This document shows positions 38,504-48,132 of a DNA stretch of 64,000 nucleotides, one piece after another. The notes under the pieces were generated by a model. It saw nothing but the letters and a program-made list of their open reading frames with translations, was not told the DNA's origin and searched no databases. The DNA is from Thalassobium sp. R2A62. Its GTDB lineage: Bacteria; Pseudomonadota; Alphaproteobacteria; Rhodobacterales; Rhodobacteraceae. Made by a program: the position numbers and the translations under genes. The first letter of the stretch is position 1. Every line of letters starts with the position of its first letter. The DNA is taken from contig NZ_GG697169.2 in NCBI RefSeq assembly GCF_000161835.1, positions 2,608,575-2,672,574 of the forward strand, given 5' to 3'.

Positions 38504-39352
38504 TTAGCGCCCGGGAACCTCGCCGCGCTTTTCTCCTACGCCTTCCCAATTCGCGATCGCATCCATTGCCTCCGCGGCAGTGTCGACCATCACGAACAGA
38601 TCCAGATCTTCTGCCGAGATCGTGCCAGCATCCGACAGCGCCTCCCAATTGATGATCTTGGTCCAGAAATCCTTGCCAAACAGCAGGAACGGCACTTTTT
38701 CCATGCGACCCGTTTGAATCAACGTCAGCGTCTCGAACATTTCGTCCAATGTGCCGAACCCACCCGGGAATACCGTGATTGCCGCAGCCCGCATCAGGAA
38801 ATGCATCTTGCGAATGGCAAAGTAGTGAAAGTTAAAGCACAGCTCGGGTGTCACGTACTCGTTCGGGGCCTGCTCGAACGGCAGGACAATGTTCAAACCA
38901 ACAGACCGACCGCCTGCATCAATCGCGCCGCGGTTGCCTGCCTCCATTACGCCGGGGCCGCCGCCAGTGACGATCACGTTCTCACGCCCGCCGCTGTCTT
39001 TGATGGACTTCAGCGTCATCAGCCGCGCAAATTCACGGGCTTCGGCGTAAAATTCTGTCAGCTCGGCCAGTGTTTCTGTCCGTGCGGTGTCTTTCTTGGC
39101 TGGTTCAGGAATCCGCGCGCCGCCAAATAGAACGATCGTGCTGTCGACACCTTCTTCGTCCAGCAGCATCTCAGGCTTGAGCAATTCCAACTGCAATCGA
39201 ACAGGGCGCAGCTCGTCGCGGCACAAGAATTCCTCGTCCGCAAAACCCAAGCGGTACGCTGGTGCGCGCGTTTGAGGCGTATCAGGCACGTGGCTTACGG
39301 CTTCGCGGTCTTGGCCACTGCGACGGAAGGGGTGATTGCGATGCTCGGTCAT
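38504..39352 (-). CDS. LOG family protein (TIGR00730-type nucleotide 5'-monophosphate phosphoribohydrolase)
   Basis: 282 residues. The Rossmann fold carries GGGPGVMEAGNRGA and the active-site signature PGGFGTLDEMFE. In characterised relatives these enzymes release cytokinin base or remove the base of AMP. The N-terminal 90 residues are an extension seen in the bacterial type II group. It is convergent with rlmN. Confidence 0.88.
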   Translation of the reverse strand: MTEHRNHPFRRSGQDREAVSHVPDTPQTRAPAYRLGFADEEFLCRDELRPVRLQLELLKPEMLLDEEGVDSTIVLFGGARIPEPAKKDTARTETLAELTEFYAEAREFARLMTLKSIKDSGGRENVIVTGGGPGVMEAGNRGAIDAGGRSVGLNIVLPFEQAPNEYVTPELCFNFHYFAIRKMHFLMRAAAITVFPGGFGTLDEMFETLTLIQTGRMEKVPFLLFGKDFWTKIINWEALSDAGTISAEDLDLFVMVDTAAEAMDAIANWEGVGEKRGEVPGR

Positions 39353-39436
39353 GGTCGTCTCACTTTACAAATTACGTCTCTGCGATAGGTCTAGACGACC
39401 AACCCGCACCCTACCAGTCACAAGATGAGGATGATC

Positions 39437-39985
39437 ATGGCCCTTTTAGATACGCCCGTTTGTGAATTCGGCGTACCCGCACCGGATTTCGACCTCTCTG
39501 ACCCAATGGGCAACCGGTTCACCCGTGATGGCGTGATGGGCGAGAACGGAATGTTGGTCGCATTTATTTGCAATCACTGTCCTTATGTGATTGCCGTAAT
39601 TGACCGATTGGCGGATGATATTCGCGCCTTGCAAGATGCCGACATTGGCGTCGCTTTGATTATGTCGAACGACTATGCGAGCTACCCCGCTGATGCGCCC
39701 GACCGCATGGCTGAATTTGCCAAACAGTATGGCCTGACAGCGCCGTATCTCGTGGATGAAACCCAAGCGGTTGGTCAAAGCTATGGTGCAGTCTGCACAC
39801 CCGATTTCTTTGGCTATAACGCCGAGAGTGGCCTGCAATATCGCGGACGTATCGACAGCGCGATGATGGGCGACCCAACAGGGCGCACTGCGGAGCTGCG
39901 CGATGCGATGCTGGCGGTTGCAAAAACGGGGCAGGGACCACAAAACCAGACACCATCAATGGGCTGCTCAATCAAATGGCGCTGA
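39437..39985 (+). CDS. Thioredoxin-fold peroxiredoxin-like protein
   Basis: 182 residues, AhpC/TSA-type fold (VPAPDFDLSDPMG at the start). The active-site region is FICNHCPYV, a single-cysteine NHCPY motif in place of CxxC; a second Cys is in GAVCTPDFFGY and one near the C-terminus (MGCSIKW). GAGG at 39427-39430 fits the ATG at 39437 better than the two upstream ATGs. Probably a cytosolic thiol peroxidase or reductase; the substrate is unknown. Confidence 0.8.
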   Translation: MALLDTPVCEFGVPAPDFDLSDPMGNRFTRDGVMGENGMLVAFICNHCPYVIAVIDRLADDIRALQDADIGVALIMSNDYASYPADAPDRMAEFAKQYGLTAPYLVDETQAVGQSYGAVCTPDFFGYNAESGLQYRGRIDSAMMGDPTGRTAELRDAMLAVAKTGQGPQNQTPSMGCSIKWR

Positions 39986-40044
39986 TTGCGTGACCCGCTG
40001 CCCTAGGGTATAGCGCCAACAACTGGATATAAGAGGGGATTCCT

Positions 40045-40872
40045 ATGTCGAACGCACAACTTGAGACCGCAATTGAGGCCGCATGGGATGCCCGTGATGC
40101 AATTACACCTGCAACCACTGGCGAAACCCGTGACGCGATCACCGACACGCTGAACGCACTCGACAGCGGTAGCCTGCGGGTCGCCGAACGCAAGGAAAAC
40201 GGCGACTGGCATGTAAACCAGTGGGCGAAGAAAGCAGTTCTCTTGGGCTTCCGCTTGAAAGACATGGAAATGCAATCGGGCGGCCCACAGGGCGTCAGCT
40301 GGTTCGACAAGGTCGACAGCAAATTCCACGGCTGGGGCGAAAACGAATGGGGTGCTACTGGCTTTCGTGCCGTACCCGGCGCCATTGCTCGTAAATCTGC
40401 ATATATCGCGCCTGGCGTTGTTCTGATGCCGTCGTTTGTGAACCTTGGTGCCTATGTCGATACAGGCACGATGGTCGACACATGGGCGTCTGTTGGTTCT
40501 TGCGCGCAGATCGGCAAAAATGTCCACCTTTCGGGTGGTGTTGGCATCGGTGGTGTTCTCGAGCCAATGCAGGCTGGTCCAACCATCATCGAGGATGACT
40601 GCTTTATCGGTGCACGTTCCGAAGTCGTTGAAGGCGTGATCGTCCGCGAAGGCGCAGTTCTCGGCATGGGCGTCTACATCGGTCAGTCGACCAAAATCGT
40701 CGACCGCGAGACAGGCGATGTGTCCTATGGCGAAGTGCCAGCAGGTTCTGTCGTCGTATCAGGCACAATGCCATCCAAGAACGGCGTGAACCTATACTGT
40801 GCGGTCATCGTGAAAAAGGTCGACGCTAAGACGCGCAGCAAAACCAGCATCAATGATCTGCTGCGCGACTAA
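40045..40872 (+). CDS. dapD: DapD, tetrahydrodipicolinate N-succinyltransferase
   Basis: 275 residues. Helical N-terminal domain, then a left-handed beta-helix built from hexapeptide repeats ([20 protein letters not shown], then [16 protein letters not shown]). Converts tetrahydrodipicolinate and succinyl-CoA toward lysine and diaminopimelate. AAGAGGGGA lies before the ATG. The next step of the pathway acting on its product line, dapE, lies 6 kb downstream, past an accessory patch. Confidence 0.96.
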   Translation: MSNAQLETAIEAAWDARDAITPATTGETRDAITDTLNALDSGSLRVAERKENGDWHVNQWAKKAVLLGFRLKDMEMQSGGPQGVSWFDKVDSKFHGWGENEWGATGFRAVPGAIARKSAYIAPGVVLMPSFVNLGAYVDTGTMVDTWASVGSCAQIGKNVHLSGGVGIGGVLEPMQAGPTIIEDDCFIGARSEVVEGVIVREGAVLGMGVYIGQSTKIVDRETGDVSYGEVPAGSVVVSGTMPSKNGVNLYCAVIVKKVDAKTRSKTSINDLLRD

Positions 40873-40875
40873 ATC

Positions 40876-42445
40876 TTAGTTAAGCAATACGCGGCTCTCA
40901 TAAGTGCGTAGTACGGTCCGGGCGGTCGGGCCGTACCCATACCCTTGAAACTGATCGATCGTCGGCATGAGGCGTAGAACTTCTTCGTGCGTTTCCGCGT
41001 CAAAGCTTTTCACCGCTTGGCGCCCTGGAAAGAAGCTCTCTGACAGGACATTATTTCCAAAGATGATCTCGTGCTTTTCGAACAGCAAGTGAAAGTAGAC
41101 CACTGGCTTGGCATCTTTACGAATGCGGATCGAATGGTCTTTGATCATATCCTTGGCTTTCACCAAAACTTCGGCTTCGCCATACAGTAGCTCGGCCTGT
41201 CCATCTTGCAGCAACATGCGGTGGTTTTGGGACACTTCAAACGCGTCGTGCTTAGCCCATCGCATTCTTAGAGACATGAACCGGTGCGTCGTTCCCAGTC
41301 GCATTGCGCAGGCTGTGGCCAATCCAACGAATAGCTTGCGAACCGCTGTCAAGCGTTGTGATCATATCACCTGTCTCTAGGTCGTCGATCAGCTTGGGAC
41401 CGTCGGGTGTATCGATCATTGTACCAGAAGCAAAATAGGCGACTGTGTTGACGGTCACAAGGGCCGTATCATTCACGCCGTCGCTGCTCGTCACAGTGTA
41501 CGAAAACGTTTGGGAATCGTCGTCACCTTCGGGCGTGATCGACAATGTTCCATCTGCCAGCAGAGTGATCTCTTCGCCTATCGCCAAAACAACCGTATCG
41601 CCTACAGTGACAGGGTTGCCATTGATCGCAGTGATTGTTGCAGTGACGCCAGCGGCGATTTCGTCGTTGGCGAGGACGTCCAGCGTTTCAGTTGAGTTGC
41701 CATCGATCGTGATCTCGTCGTCATTCAGAATCAGCTGTGTTTGGACACTGTCGACAACGATCATGACATTACTGTCGTAGACCCCGTCTCCAGCATCCGC
41801 GATGCCTATCTTGATTGTGTTGAGCTCGTTTGGATTGACGTCCGCTTTGATGGTCAGGGTGATCGTCACCCCGTCCAGCTCTGAGTTTATGACACTCGCC
41901 GCTTCCGGGTTGTCGATGTAAAGGTTCGAGTTTGTCGTAGTGTTGATGTTGTCGATTGAGATCGAGCCATCGCCAACTGCGATTCCTGCCTGAACACCAT
42001 TAACAAAGATGCCAACAGCATCGTTAAAGCCACTATCCACATATTCCAAATACTCCTCAGACGAAAAATTTAGTTGCATCGTGAGCGTCGTGCCCACTGG
42101 GATAAAACTGACGGTCAAAACTGCAGTATCGTAGGTGGTAAGCCCAGCAATCTCTGTCAGTTGCGCATCGCCGGCTAAATTATGGTTGGTCGATGTATCG
42201 TCTCGCTGGTTTGCTTCGCCGGAGTCGTTCGTCACGGCACCCGCGTTACCGGTCAAAAGGATCACGCCCGTGTCCGCAGGCATCAGTCCAGGGGCGGTCG
42301 TGTCACCCCCAGAATAGATACCGGATGCTGTTGCCGCACCTGTGTAGGTCGTGCTCTCGACAGAAACACCTTCACCAAAGATGGTTTCGGCCATTTGCTG
42401 TGCCGTTACATCTGTATTAATCGTCAATTTTGTCGCATCTACCAT
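40876..42445 (-). pseudogene. Choice-of-anchor L / Hint-domain protein gene, frameshifted
   Basis: The N-terminal part reads from the ATG at 42445 (MVDATKLTINTDVTAQQ) through an anchor-L type domain (TMQLNFSSEEYLEYV), a cadherin-like segment and the start of a Hint domain (ASGTMIDTPDG). It stops at 41252. The rest of the Hint domain (HRMLLQDGQAELLYGEAEV) continues in another frame to 40876. Loss of one GC pair from a GGCGCT near 41255-41258 explains the break. The Hint nucleophile cysteine is replaced by tyrosine (AYFASGT). It closely resembles the intact gene at 45080-46657. Confidence 0.85.
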
Positions 42446-42604
42446 GCCGAGATTTCCTTTGATCTCCCTAAGGAACATAACGGTTCAGATGAGCGACCTG
42501 AGGTCCCACCACGGTTAGGTCAACGACTTGTCTGTGCCATTTCTAGACCTTATGGATAGGATCAAGATCAGGAAAATCTGATGTTTTGTGTAAGAGAAAG
42601 CCTC

Positions 42605-42940
42605 ATGGCCAAACCCAACAGTCGTCAAAAAGTGTTCACCTTGCTGGTCGAAATCGGCCGCAAAGACGGTGATGGACTACCCAAAGGATCAACCGGCGGC
42701 GCGCTGATGATCTACGCCAGCGGCGTCGACGAGGCCGAAGCTGTACGCGAGACAGTCGCCGTTTTGAAACAAGCTGACACCGCCCCGTTGGATGTGTCTG
42801 GGTACGGCACGCTCGAGGACCGGCTTGCCGAGGGGCACGATATCTCAGACGAAGAACGCGCTCTGATGGAGCGCGCTCTTGCTGAAAATGCAGTGATCGT
42901 CGCGCAGATGACGCCGTTCTACGACAAACCTAAAACCTAG
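42605..42940 (+). CDS. Conserved hypothetical protein, 111 residues
   Basis: Small acidic soluble protein (KVFTLLVEIGRKDGDGLPKG ... MIYASGVDEAEAVRETVAVLK). No family is recognised with certainty. No signal peptide or membrane segment. The AGAGAAAG site fits the ATG at 42605 rather than an upstream in-frame ATG at 42581. Convergent and overlapping by four bases with the channel gene. It appears surrounded by accessory genes. Confidence 0.7.
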   Translation: MAKPNSRQKVFTLLVEIGRKDGDGLPKGSTGGALMIYASGVDEAEAVRETVAVLKQADTAPLDVSGYGTLEDRLAEGHDISDEERALMERALAENAVIVAQMTPFYDKPKT

Positions 42941-43989
42941 TTGCCGAACCACTTGCGGCGGATGTTGTCATAGGTCCCGTCCTCAACCAACCGCAACAAT
43001 GCGCGATTAATGTCTTCGGCCAGCGGGCTGCCAGACTGCATCACGAACCCGTAGTTCTCAGGCAAGAAAACGGATCCGACCAGCTCGGCTTTTCCTCTGC
43101 CGCGGGTGTTGGCATAGTAGGCGAGAATTGGGGCATCAAAGACGATTGCATCCAGATACCCGATTTCAAACGCATCCAACATTGTGTCCAGCGAATTGAA
43201 ATCCACGTAACGCAGATCGCGAGTTTCGAGAGTGTCTGCTGCGGTTGATCCCGAGATTGTACCAACCCGTTTGTCATAGAGGTCATTCAATCCACTGACA
43301 TTGGATTTGATCGCGCCAACAGTCATGTTCGCTGTGATTGTCGCCACAAAGATCGACACAATGAACAAGGATGAGACCACCAGCAAGACGCCAAACACAC
43401 GACCCATCGGGCTACGCGGCATCCGTTCCTCGAACCCACCATTTACGACAAGGTTCAGCGCCCACCAAAACGCGGGAAAGGCGGACTCGCGTGCGGTCCC
43501 CTTAAAGTACTCTTGGTCGCGCCGTTCAAAGACCCACATCAGCATGCCACAGGCCATCAACGCAGCAAATGCGCCAACGACGGCCAGCAACAACTGTGGG
43601 TTCAGAATGACGCTCCAGACCGAAATCCCAGTGCCAGTGGGCCGCACCATGATCTGCAAACCCGCGGCAAAGATCGGTTGGGTAAAATCATATGATGCCT
43701 CGCGGGCGGCTGTGATCGAAATATTCGCGGCAGCGATATCCGCGGTGCCCGCATCGAGCATTTCAAACATTTCACCAAACTGCCCGACACGGACGATTTC
43801 AGTCTCGTAGTTCAACGCATCGGCGATTTCGTTCCACAGATCGATTGAAAATCCGGTGTCAACGCCATCGCGTGCCAGCGAAAACGGCTCTCGGGTCACG
43901 GTTGTCAGGGTTAGCGATTGTGCAGCGGCTTGAACAGCCAGACAGCTAAAAACACAGCTCAAAATGAGCAGGATACGTCGTACTGTCAC
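42937..43989 (-). CDS. Prokaryotic ionotropic glutamate receptor-like channel (GluR0 type)
   Basis: 350 residues. Signal peptide 1-23; ligand-binding lobe S1 about 26-120; membrane helix M1 about 132-154; re-entrant pore about 168-190 (AFPAFWWALNLVVNGGFEERM); M3 about 197-222 ending VATITANMTV, close to the SYTANLA gate of glutamate receptors; lobe S2 about 225-350 completing a type 3 solute-binding fold. The potassium filter TVGYGD is missing; VNGGFEE stands in its place. It may be an amino-acid-gated channel of unknown selectivity. Confidence 0.85.
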   Translation of the reverse strand: MTVRRILLILSCVFSCLAVQAAAQSLTLTTVTREPFSLARDGVDTGFSIDLWNEIADALNYETEIVRVGQFGEMFEMLDAGTADIAAANISITAAREASYDFTQPIFAAGLQIMVRPTGTGISVWSVILNPQLLLAVVGAFAALMACGMLMWVFERRDQEYFKGTARESAFPAFWWALNLVVNGGFEERMPRSPMGRVFGVLLVVSSLFIVSIFVATITANMTVGAIKSNVSGLNDLYDKRVGTISGSTAADTLETRDLRYVDFNSLDTMLDAFEIGYLDAIVFDAPILAYYANTRGRGKAELVGSVFLPENYGFVMQSGSPLAEDINRALLRLVEDGTYDNIRRKWFGN

Positions 43990-44006
43990 AAAAACTTCCC
44001 CCAGTC

Positions 44007-45083
44007 CTATGCTGCGCGCAGCGCTGCAAGTGTGACCGTCTCAAAACCCCGAAGCAAGGGGTGAGCTGTTTTATCCGGTTTTGGAAGCAGTTCGGGGGGC
44101 ATATTAGCGAGCACCGAATGGCTCAAGAGGGAATGATCTCGCAAGACCGAGCTTGCGTCAAAGCTTTCAATTGGAGCGCCCGAAACGGACATGATACCGG
44201 GGCGATCCAATAGGAAATGGTGATACCGCATAATCCGAACCTGCGGGGCAGGCAGAACCGATACGTGGTCGATCAAATGTCGCGCCGAGGCGAGCACGGA
44301 TTCCTCACCGAATAGATATTCAACTTCGGAACCCGAAAACAGCATGTGCTGTTCCGCAGCTACATAGACATCATGCGTAGCCCCGAAATAGGGCGCGCGT
44401 ACCCGCAGGGGCTGGAACTGTCCGCGCGCAGGCAAATCCACAGATCCGCACCACCGCACTTGGGCAATGTCGCCGTCGTGCATTTGAACCAAGTCGCCGG
44501 GACGTACTTTGTTGGCCGCGACAATGCCTTTGGTTGTCCGGATGCGAGCCGCACCAGACAGACCGGGCATTGGGCCGACCGGCTCGACCTGATCAGACAC
44601 AGCGACAAAATTCACGTTCTCGATCGTCCGCTGACCAACAAGCTGACCCGCGCATTTCCGAACCAAGGGCATCGCGCCTTGTACGTCCGTCACGTAGAAC
44701 TTGCCCCGTTCAGGAATAAAAACCGACAGCGCGCTTTTGCGGGCAGGGGCGTCCCATGTGTAAGCAATGACAACGCCGTTGTCGCCGTTCGTCAGATCCG
44801 TAGTCAGCCGTGCTCGAAGCATTTCAGAGCCCTGAACAATAGTCAGCGTCAACGTGCCGTTCGGCCCAATCACCAGTGACACGTTCACTGGCCAAGGGTT
44901 CACAGTCTTGTAGTCACACAGGCGCAGTGTCGTGCCACCGGCCAAGTAATTCAATTCACATAGAAAGGTGCCTTGCGGCAGCAGCATCATAGGATCGGAC
45001 GGTGTCGCGACAACTTGCGATGTGGTCAAACCGCGCGGTGCGAATGTGCCGCCTTCAGGATCAGAGAGCCCAATCCAACTCAT
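44007..45083 (-). CDS. Hint-domain protein without the catalytic cysteine
   Basis: 358 residues. The N-terminal half is of unknown fold. Hint-like half from about residue 180 (KVRPGDLVQMHDGDIAQVRWCG ... EQHMLFSGSEVEYLFGEESVL). The position of the Hint nucleophile reads SGAARIRT in place of CFxxGT, so self-cleavage seems unlikely. It starts on the last bases of the upstream Hint gene (ATGA overlap), so the two are translated together. No signal peptide; secretion route unknown, perhaps type I like other Hint proteins of Rhodobacterales. Confidence 0.8.
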   Translation of the reverse strand: MSWIGLSDPEGGTFAPRGLTTSQVVATPSDPMMLLPQGTFLCELNYLAGGTTLRLCDYKTVNPWPVNVSLVIGPNGTLTLTIVQGSEMLRARLTTDLTNGDNGVVIAYTWDAPARKSALSVFIPERGKFYVTDVQGAMPLVRKCAGQLVGQRTIENVNFVAVSDQVEPVGPMPGLSGAARIRTTKGIVAANKVRPGDLVQMHDGDIAQVRWCGSVDLPARGQFQPLRVRAPYFGATHDVYVAAEQHMLFSGSEVEYLFGEESVLASARHLIDHVSVLPAPQVRIMRYHHFLLDRPGIMSVSGAPIESFDASSVLRDHSLLSHSVLANMPPELLPKPDKTAHPLLRGFETVTLAALRAA

Positions 45084-46657
45084 GCAGCGCGACCGCTCGC
45101 CAACAGAACTTCGGCTTCGAACCGCTTCAATGTGCGTCGGGCCGATGGGCTGTACCCTTTGCCTGTCAACGCATCGAGCTCTGGGAAAATCGCAACGATC
45201 TCGTCGACAATATCCTGCTCAAACGCTTTGGTGGTTTGCGGCCCAGGCAAGAAACTCTCGGTCGCCAACCCTTCTGAGAATACGACCTGATGCTTGTCGA
45301 ACAACAGGTGGACATAGGTGATGTCGCCGCCCTCCATCCGCTTGACGGACTTGCCGTTCACGAGGTCCTTGGCGGATACCAGAACTTCGGCATCACCAAA
45401 TAGCAACTCGGCCAGCGCATCACGGATCAGAATGCGGTGCTGTGGCGACAACATCAATGTGTTGTGCCCACCAAATGTATCGCGGCGAATTTTGATCGGG
45501 GCAAAGTTGCCCACTGCTTCGACGGTCCGGCTACCGATCCAACGCACAGGCTGTGCGCCGTCATCATGGGTCATGACCATATCACCGGGTGTCAGGCTCT
45601 CAACAGGCACTTCGCCATCGGGGGTCATAATCATCGTTCCACTGACGAAACACGGGATCGTCTCAACAGTGACAAAACCGACGTCGGTAGCACCCGTCGA
45701 GCTTTCGATCTCGTAGGTAAATCTGGCCGTGTCATTGTCGTTACCGGTCTCAATTTCAAAGGTGCCATCAGCGTTGAGAGTGATCTCTTGCCCTGTGCCC
45801 AATGTGACAGTGTCGCCGACACTGACAGCGACACCATTGATGTGCGTGACCGTCAACGTCCCACCGGTGGTGTTGTCGTCGTTGGCCATCACGTCCACCG
45901 TTTTGGTGGTGCCCTCTTTCATCGTCACAGCGTCATCATTGGCAATCAGCGTCGTTTGCAGACTGTCGCCCGCAATCAGCAGGTTTGAATCGTAGCTGCT
46001 GTCCCCGACGTCCGCGATGCCAATCTTGATCGAATTCACGACGCCCGGGTTCACCGGAATCGTCAGTGTCATCGTGACGGTAAAGCCGTCCATCTCGGTG
46101 TTGTAGTCGTCGCTGCTGTTGTTGATGAACAGGTTTTCGTTGTCGCTTTGGTTGACGTTGCCGACATCAGATCCACCGTCGCCCACTGCCAGCTCGACGT
46201 TCGCACCGTTGATCCAAACGCCCACTGCATCGTTATAGATCGAGTTCGAGTATTCTGGGTATTCCTCAGACGAGAATACGAACTGCATGGTCACCGTGTC
46301 ACCCGTCGGGATGAAATCGACAACCATGAACGACGCATCATAAGTGCTGGCCCCCGCCAGCGCGTTAAAGTCACTGTCGTTCGTCGCGCCTGGCGTATTG
46401 GTCGAGGTGTTCGTGCTTTGATTCGAAGACCCAGTCGAGTTGGTGAAATCCGCCGCACGACCGGTGGATAAAATGATACCAGTGTCACCCGGAACAACAC
46501 CCGGAGACGTTGAATCGCCGCCCGTGTAGATGCCAGACGAATTGCTCCATCCCGAATAGGATGCTCCGACAACGGTCACGCCGTCGCCAAAAATTTCGTT
46601 CGCCATAGCTGTCGCCGACGAACTTTCGATGATGTTCAGCTCACTTGCTGCTACCAT
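45080..46657 (-). CDS. Choice-of-anchor L domain protein with intact Hint domain
   Basis: About 525 residues. Anchor-L domain about 20-235 (acidic, TMQFVFSSEEYPEYSNSIYNDAVG), cadherin-like/VCBS segment about 240-330, then a Hint domain starting at Cys336 (CFVSGTMIMTPDG) with PQHRILI downstream. Extracellular and probably calcium-binding, judging by the many Asp/Asn. The cysteine suggests the Hint part could still cleave or process. AGGGTTGGGG lies before the ATG at 46657; an ATG at 46672 is also possible. First gene of a two-gene operon. Confidence 0.82.
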   Translation of the reverse strand: MVAASELNIIESSSATAMANEIFGDGVTVVGASYSGWSNSSGIYTGGDSTSPGVVPGDTGIILSTGRAADFTNSTGSSNQSTNTSTNTPGATNDSDFNALAGASTYDASFMVVDFIPTGDTVTMQFVFSSEEYPEYSNSIYNDAVGVWINGANVELAVGDGGSDVGNVNQSDNENLFINNSSDDYNTEMDGFTVTMTLTIPVNPGVVNSIKIGIADVGDSSYDSNLLIAGDSLQTTLIANDDAVTMKEGTTKTVDVMANDDNTTGGTLTVTHINGVAVSVGDTVTLGTGQEITLNADGTFEIETGNDNDTARFTYEIESSTGATDVGFVTVETIPCFVSGTMIMTPDGEVPVESLTPGDMVMTHDDGAQPVRWIGSRTVEAVGNFAPIKIRRDTFGGHNTLMLSPQHRILIRDALAELLFGDAEVLVSAKDLVNGKSVKRMEGGDITYVHLLFDKHQVVFSEGLATESFLPGPQTTKAFEQDIVDEIVAIFPELDALTGKGYSPSARRTLKRFEAEVLLASGRAA

Positions 46658-46942
46658 TGCCCCAACCCTCATGTGTTGAGACAGTCACCCAAACGACTAC
46701 CGTTGCTCCGCATTTGTCTATATATTGTGTCGCTTACTGCTCGACACAGACCATCTTGGGACTTTATAAGGGTGCCCTGCCTCGGGTCATTTATTTGTGT
46801 CTAAGGTAGGGCAAAAATCTGTGTTTTGTTAACACTTTATAAGGCGATCCTCATGCGACCCTTTCGATGTGTCGCCTCAGTGCCACAGCGCGATCCCAGA
46901 CAATGCCCACAACCAAAAGTAACCACTGCCCCGAGGCCACGC

Positions 46943-48094
46943 ATGATACACACACCAATCGATCCTGTTTCTCTCACAACTGAACTGGTCCGCTGTCCTT
47001 CTGTCACTCCAGAAGAAGGCGGCGCTTTGGTGTTGCTTGATACTTTGCTGAGCGCGCATGGCTTTGAATGTACCCGTGTCGACCGTGGCGGCATCTCGAA
47101 CCTCTTTGCCCGTTGGGGTGACCGCGCTGATCCGCGCACGTTTGGGTTCAACGGCCATACAGATGTCGTGCCAATCGGTGACATTAATGACTGGACCGTC
47201 GATCCCTTTGGCGCCGAAATCAAAGATGGCTTTCTCTATGGTCGCGGCTCGACTGATATGAAATCGGGCGTCGCCGCCTTTGCCGCCGCTGCCATCGACT
47301 TTGTCCAAACCACCCCACCAAATGGTGCGCTAATCCTCGCCATCACTGGCGATGAAGAGGACGTGGCCGAACACGGCACTGTGGCCCTGCTGGATTGGAT
47401 GCAGGCGAATGGCGAACAGATGACCGACTGTCTCGTTGGTGAACCGACCAGCCCCAACCACATGGGTGAGATGATCAAGATTGGCCGCCGTGGATCGCTC
47501 ACGACCTATTTCACCGTCACGGGCAAACAGGGGCACTCGGCCTATCCGCATCGGGCCAATAACCCGATCCCGGCGATGATGCGCTTGATGGACCGGTTGG
47601 CTTCGCACACGCTGGATGACGGCACTGAGCATTTCGACGCATCAACGCTGGCCGTGGTCACCGTCGATACCGGAAACCCGGCCACCAATGTGATCCCCGC
47701 GGAATGCCGCGCAACGGTCAATATCCGCTTTAACGATGCTCATACGGGTGCCGCACTGACGGACTGGCTCGATGACCAAGCATCGCAGATCGCTGCCGAG
47801 TTTGGGGTCGAGATCAGCACCAAGACCAAGATCAGCGGTGAGAGCTTTATCACTCCACCCGGTGCGCTGTCGCAGCTCATCTCAGAGGCTGTTCAGACCG
47901 AAACAAACCGCACGCCCGAGATGTCCACCTCTGGCGGCACTTCTGACGCGCGCTTTGTCAAACACCACTGTCCCGTGGTGGAATGCGGCCTCGTTGGCAA
48001 AACCATGCACGCTGTCGATGAACGGGTTGAGGTCGCTCAGATCCACCAGCTAAAATCGATCTACGCTCGCATTCTCGAACGCTATTTCACCTAG
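46943..48094 (+). CDS. dapE: DapE, succinyl-diaminopimelate desuccinylase
   Basis: 383 residues from the ATG at 46943. M20 metallopeptidase: FNGHTDVVP and [10 protein letters not shown] carry the zinc ligands, [12 protein letters not shown] the catalytic glutamates. Makes LL-diaminopimelate for lysine and peptidoglycan. The open frame upstream (to 46826) lacks family similarity. Pairs in pathway with dapD in this window. Confidence 0.95.
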   Translation: MIHTPIDPVSLTTELVRCPSVTPEEGGALVLLDTLLSAHGFECTRVDRGGISNLFARWGDRADPRTFGFNGHTDVVPIGDINDWTVDPFGAEIKDGFLYGRGSTDMKSGVAAFAAAAIDFVQTTPPNGALILAITGDEEDVAEHGTVALLDWMQANGEQMTDCLVGEPTSPNHMGEMIKIGRRGSLTTYFTVTGKQGHSAYPHRANNPIPAMMRLMDRLASHTLDDGTEHFDASTLAVVTVDTGNPATNVIPAECRATVNIRFNDAHTGAALTDWLDDQASQIAAEFGVEISTKTKISGESFITPPGALSQLISEAVQTETNRTPEMSTSGGTSDARFVKHHCPVVECGLVGKTMHAVDERVEVAQIHQLKSIYARILERYFT

Positions 48095-48132
48095 CATTTC
48101 CCCCCGCCGCGATCCGTGCTAAATCAGCCAAC

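Noticed and set aside
45080-46657. Intein inside a host protein
   Set aside because: The Hint domain is C-terminal with no C-extein and no endonuclease; it fits the stand-alone Hint group.
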